Program-made: the position numbers and the translations under genes
The notes under the pieces: model-generated
Told to the model about the DNA's origin: nothing
Databases searched by the model: none
Seen by the model: only the letters and a program-made list of their open reading frames with translations
Shown: positions 15,865 through 16,535 of the stretch, in pieces
Numbering within the stretch: position 1 is the stretch's first letter
Layout: every line of letters starts with the position of its first letter
Origin: DASQTB01 sp035642095
Lineage (GTDB): Bacteria; Actinomycetota; UBA4738; CALAEC01
Direction: 5' to 3'
DNA: 16,535 nt
NCBI GenBank assembly: GCA_035642095.1
Contig: DASQTB010000081.1
Coordinates: 1 to 16,535 of the forward strand

Positions 15865-16535
15865 ATGCCCAACCACGTGCACACGCACGGGGATGCTCCG
15901 CCCCATGAGCACGCTGACGCGACGCCCGGACACACGCATGACGCGTCGGGAAACGTGATGGCCGGCACAGACAGTCGCGGCTTCGGTACGGCACCCCCGG
16001 CCGGGACGACCGCAGCGGGGACGACCGCAGCGGGGACGACCGCCGCCGGAGCGACCGCCGCGTCGCATACCCATCCCGGCATGGGGGAACACACCCATGC
16101 CGATCCCACCCCCGGCCACGACCACGACGAGGCGCGGCGGGAGGAGGTGGTGGTGGGACCGAGCGGCGGCGGGATGGCCGCCCGGATCCTGTTCACCCTC
16201 CTCGGCGCGGCGGGATTGATCGCCGGGGCCTTTCTCTCGTGGGCGTTCGGTGACGCGGGCGTAAACGTCGAGAACCAGGTCTTCTACTCGACCAACGTCC
16301 AGGGCGAGGCCAGCCTGGTGACTTCCGCAGGCGCGATCGTCATCCTGCTCGGCATCTTGGCCCTCCTGGGCCTGGTGTTCAGGACAGGATGGCTCACCAC
16401 GCTCGCCGGCGTGCTCGGGATCGTCGCCTTCGCCCTGGTGCTGATCACGATCTTCCGCGTCGATGGCGGCGTTGCCGACGTCGACCTCGGGCTCTGGCTG
16501 GTCCTGGCCGGCGGGGTGCTGGCCGTCATCGGCGG
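15865..16535 (+). CDS. Membrane protein with histidine-rich N-terminus, unknown function (3' truncated)
   Basis: This frame is open from ATG 15865 to the window end (223 codons visible) and has the best ribosome-binding site of the window. Residues 1-~104 are hydrophilic, with 13 His, nearly all in HxH pairs (4/6/8, 14/16, 23/25, 68/70, 76/78, 85/87) mixed with Asp/Glu. An Ala/Gly/Thr repeat at ~47-66 divides the His clusters. Four hydrophobic segments then follow at ~106-127, 152-172, 177-197 and 208-223 onward. There is no N-terminal signal, so the His-rich part could be cytosolic. The HxH pattern suggests binding of Zn, Ni, Co or Cu ions; this is inference. I do not recognise the family; the membrane part resembles small multi-helix actinobacterial proteins of unknown role. 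It may be a separate transcription unit from lipB. Confidence 0.8.
   Translation, partial: MPNHVHTHGDAPPHEHADATPGHTHDASGNVMAGTDSRGFGTAPPAGTTAAGTTAAGTTAAGATAASHTHPGMGEHTHADPTPGHDHDEARREEVVVGPSGGGMAARILFTLLGAAGLIAGAFLSWAFGDAGVNVENQVFYSTNVQGEASLVTSAGAIVILLGILALLGLVFRTGWLTTLAGVLGIVAFALVLITIFRVDGGVADVDLGLWLVLAGGVLAVIG
16003..16062 (+). repeat. Four 15-bp tandem repeats inside the His-rich protein gene
   Basis: The unit GGGACGACCGCAGCG occurs exactly at 16003-16017 and 16018-16032, with two diverged copies to 16062. It encodes GTTAA repeated three times and then GATAA, a flexible spacer between His clusters. The two identical first copies suggest recent slippage, so copy number may vary between strains. 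Confidence 0.9.

Noticed and set aside
16003..16062. Direct repeats as a CRISPR-like or other non-coding array
   Set aside because: The 15-bp units are contiguous without spacers, stay in frame and encode GTTAA within an open gene.

Overview
The window reads as a high-GC actinobacterial chromosome fragment. A DUF222/13E12-type HNH nuclease tail, NarL-type regulation, frequent GTG/TTG starts and GC-rich third positions all point that way. The gene order cobT/cobS, gcvT, E2, lipB also recalls the cobT-cobS-gcvT-dlaT-lipB neighbourhood of Mycobacterium tuberculosis (recalled, not searched). I cannot name the class; an uncultured, deep-branching actinobacterium is my guess. No tRNA, rRNA, insertion sequence or CRISPR was seen.

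Left part (1-5082). The 3' end of an HNH nuclease gene (+) faces a minus-strand iron/Fe-S group: a DUF59 (SufT-like) maturation factor, a VIT1/CCC1-type metal transporter, and sufB without sufC or sufD beside it. sufB has its own TATACT box under an inverted repeat. Diverging from this group are a NarL/LuxR response regulator and a soluble histidine kinase whose N-terminal receiver-like domain has lost the phosphoacceptor Asp.

Middle (5083-11084, minus strand). A cobalamin riboswitch (P1 stem 10871-10878 with 11054-11061) precedes a compact seven-gene B12 uptake and salvage operon, btuF-btuC-btuD-cobU-cobT-cobS-cobC. Each gene overlaps the next by 1, 4 or 26 nt. Together the products import corrinoid, activate cobinamide with GTP, activate the lower base, join the two and remove the final phosphate. 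The leader between aptamer and btuF can form a 10-bp stem that covers the btuF Shine-Dalgarno, with a competing upstream strand, which suggests translational control.

Right part (11082-16535). gcvT (minus) diverges from a lipoate-linked operon on the plus strand: lpd (E3), a 2-oxoacid dehydrogenase E2 with one lipoyl domain, and lipB (octanoyltransferase), whose TTG start lies inside the E2 gene. No E1 is present. The window ends inside a membrane-protein gene with a perfect Shine-Dalgarno and a strikingly histidine-rich, repeat-containing N-terminus. I do not recognise its family.

Most of the window is well-known metabolism. The parts most worth a second look are the His-rich membrane protein, the pseudo-receiver kinase, the lone sufB group with its operator-like repeat, and the btuF leader switch.
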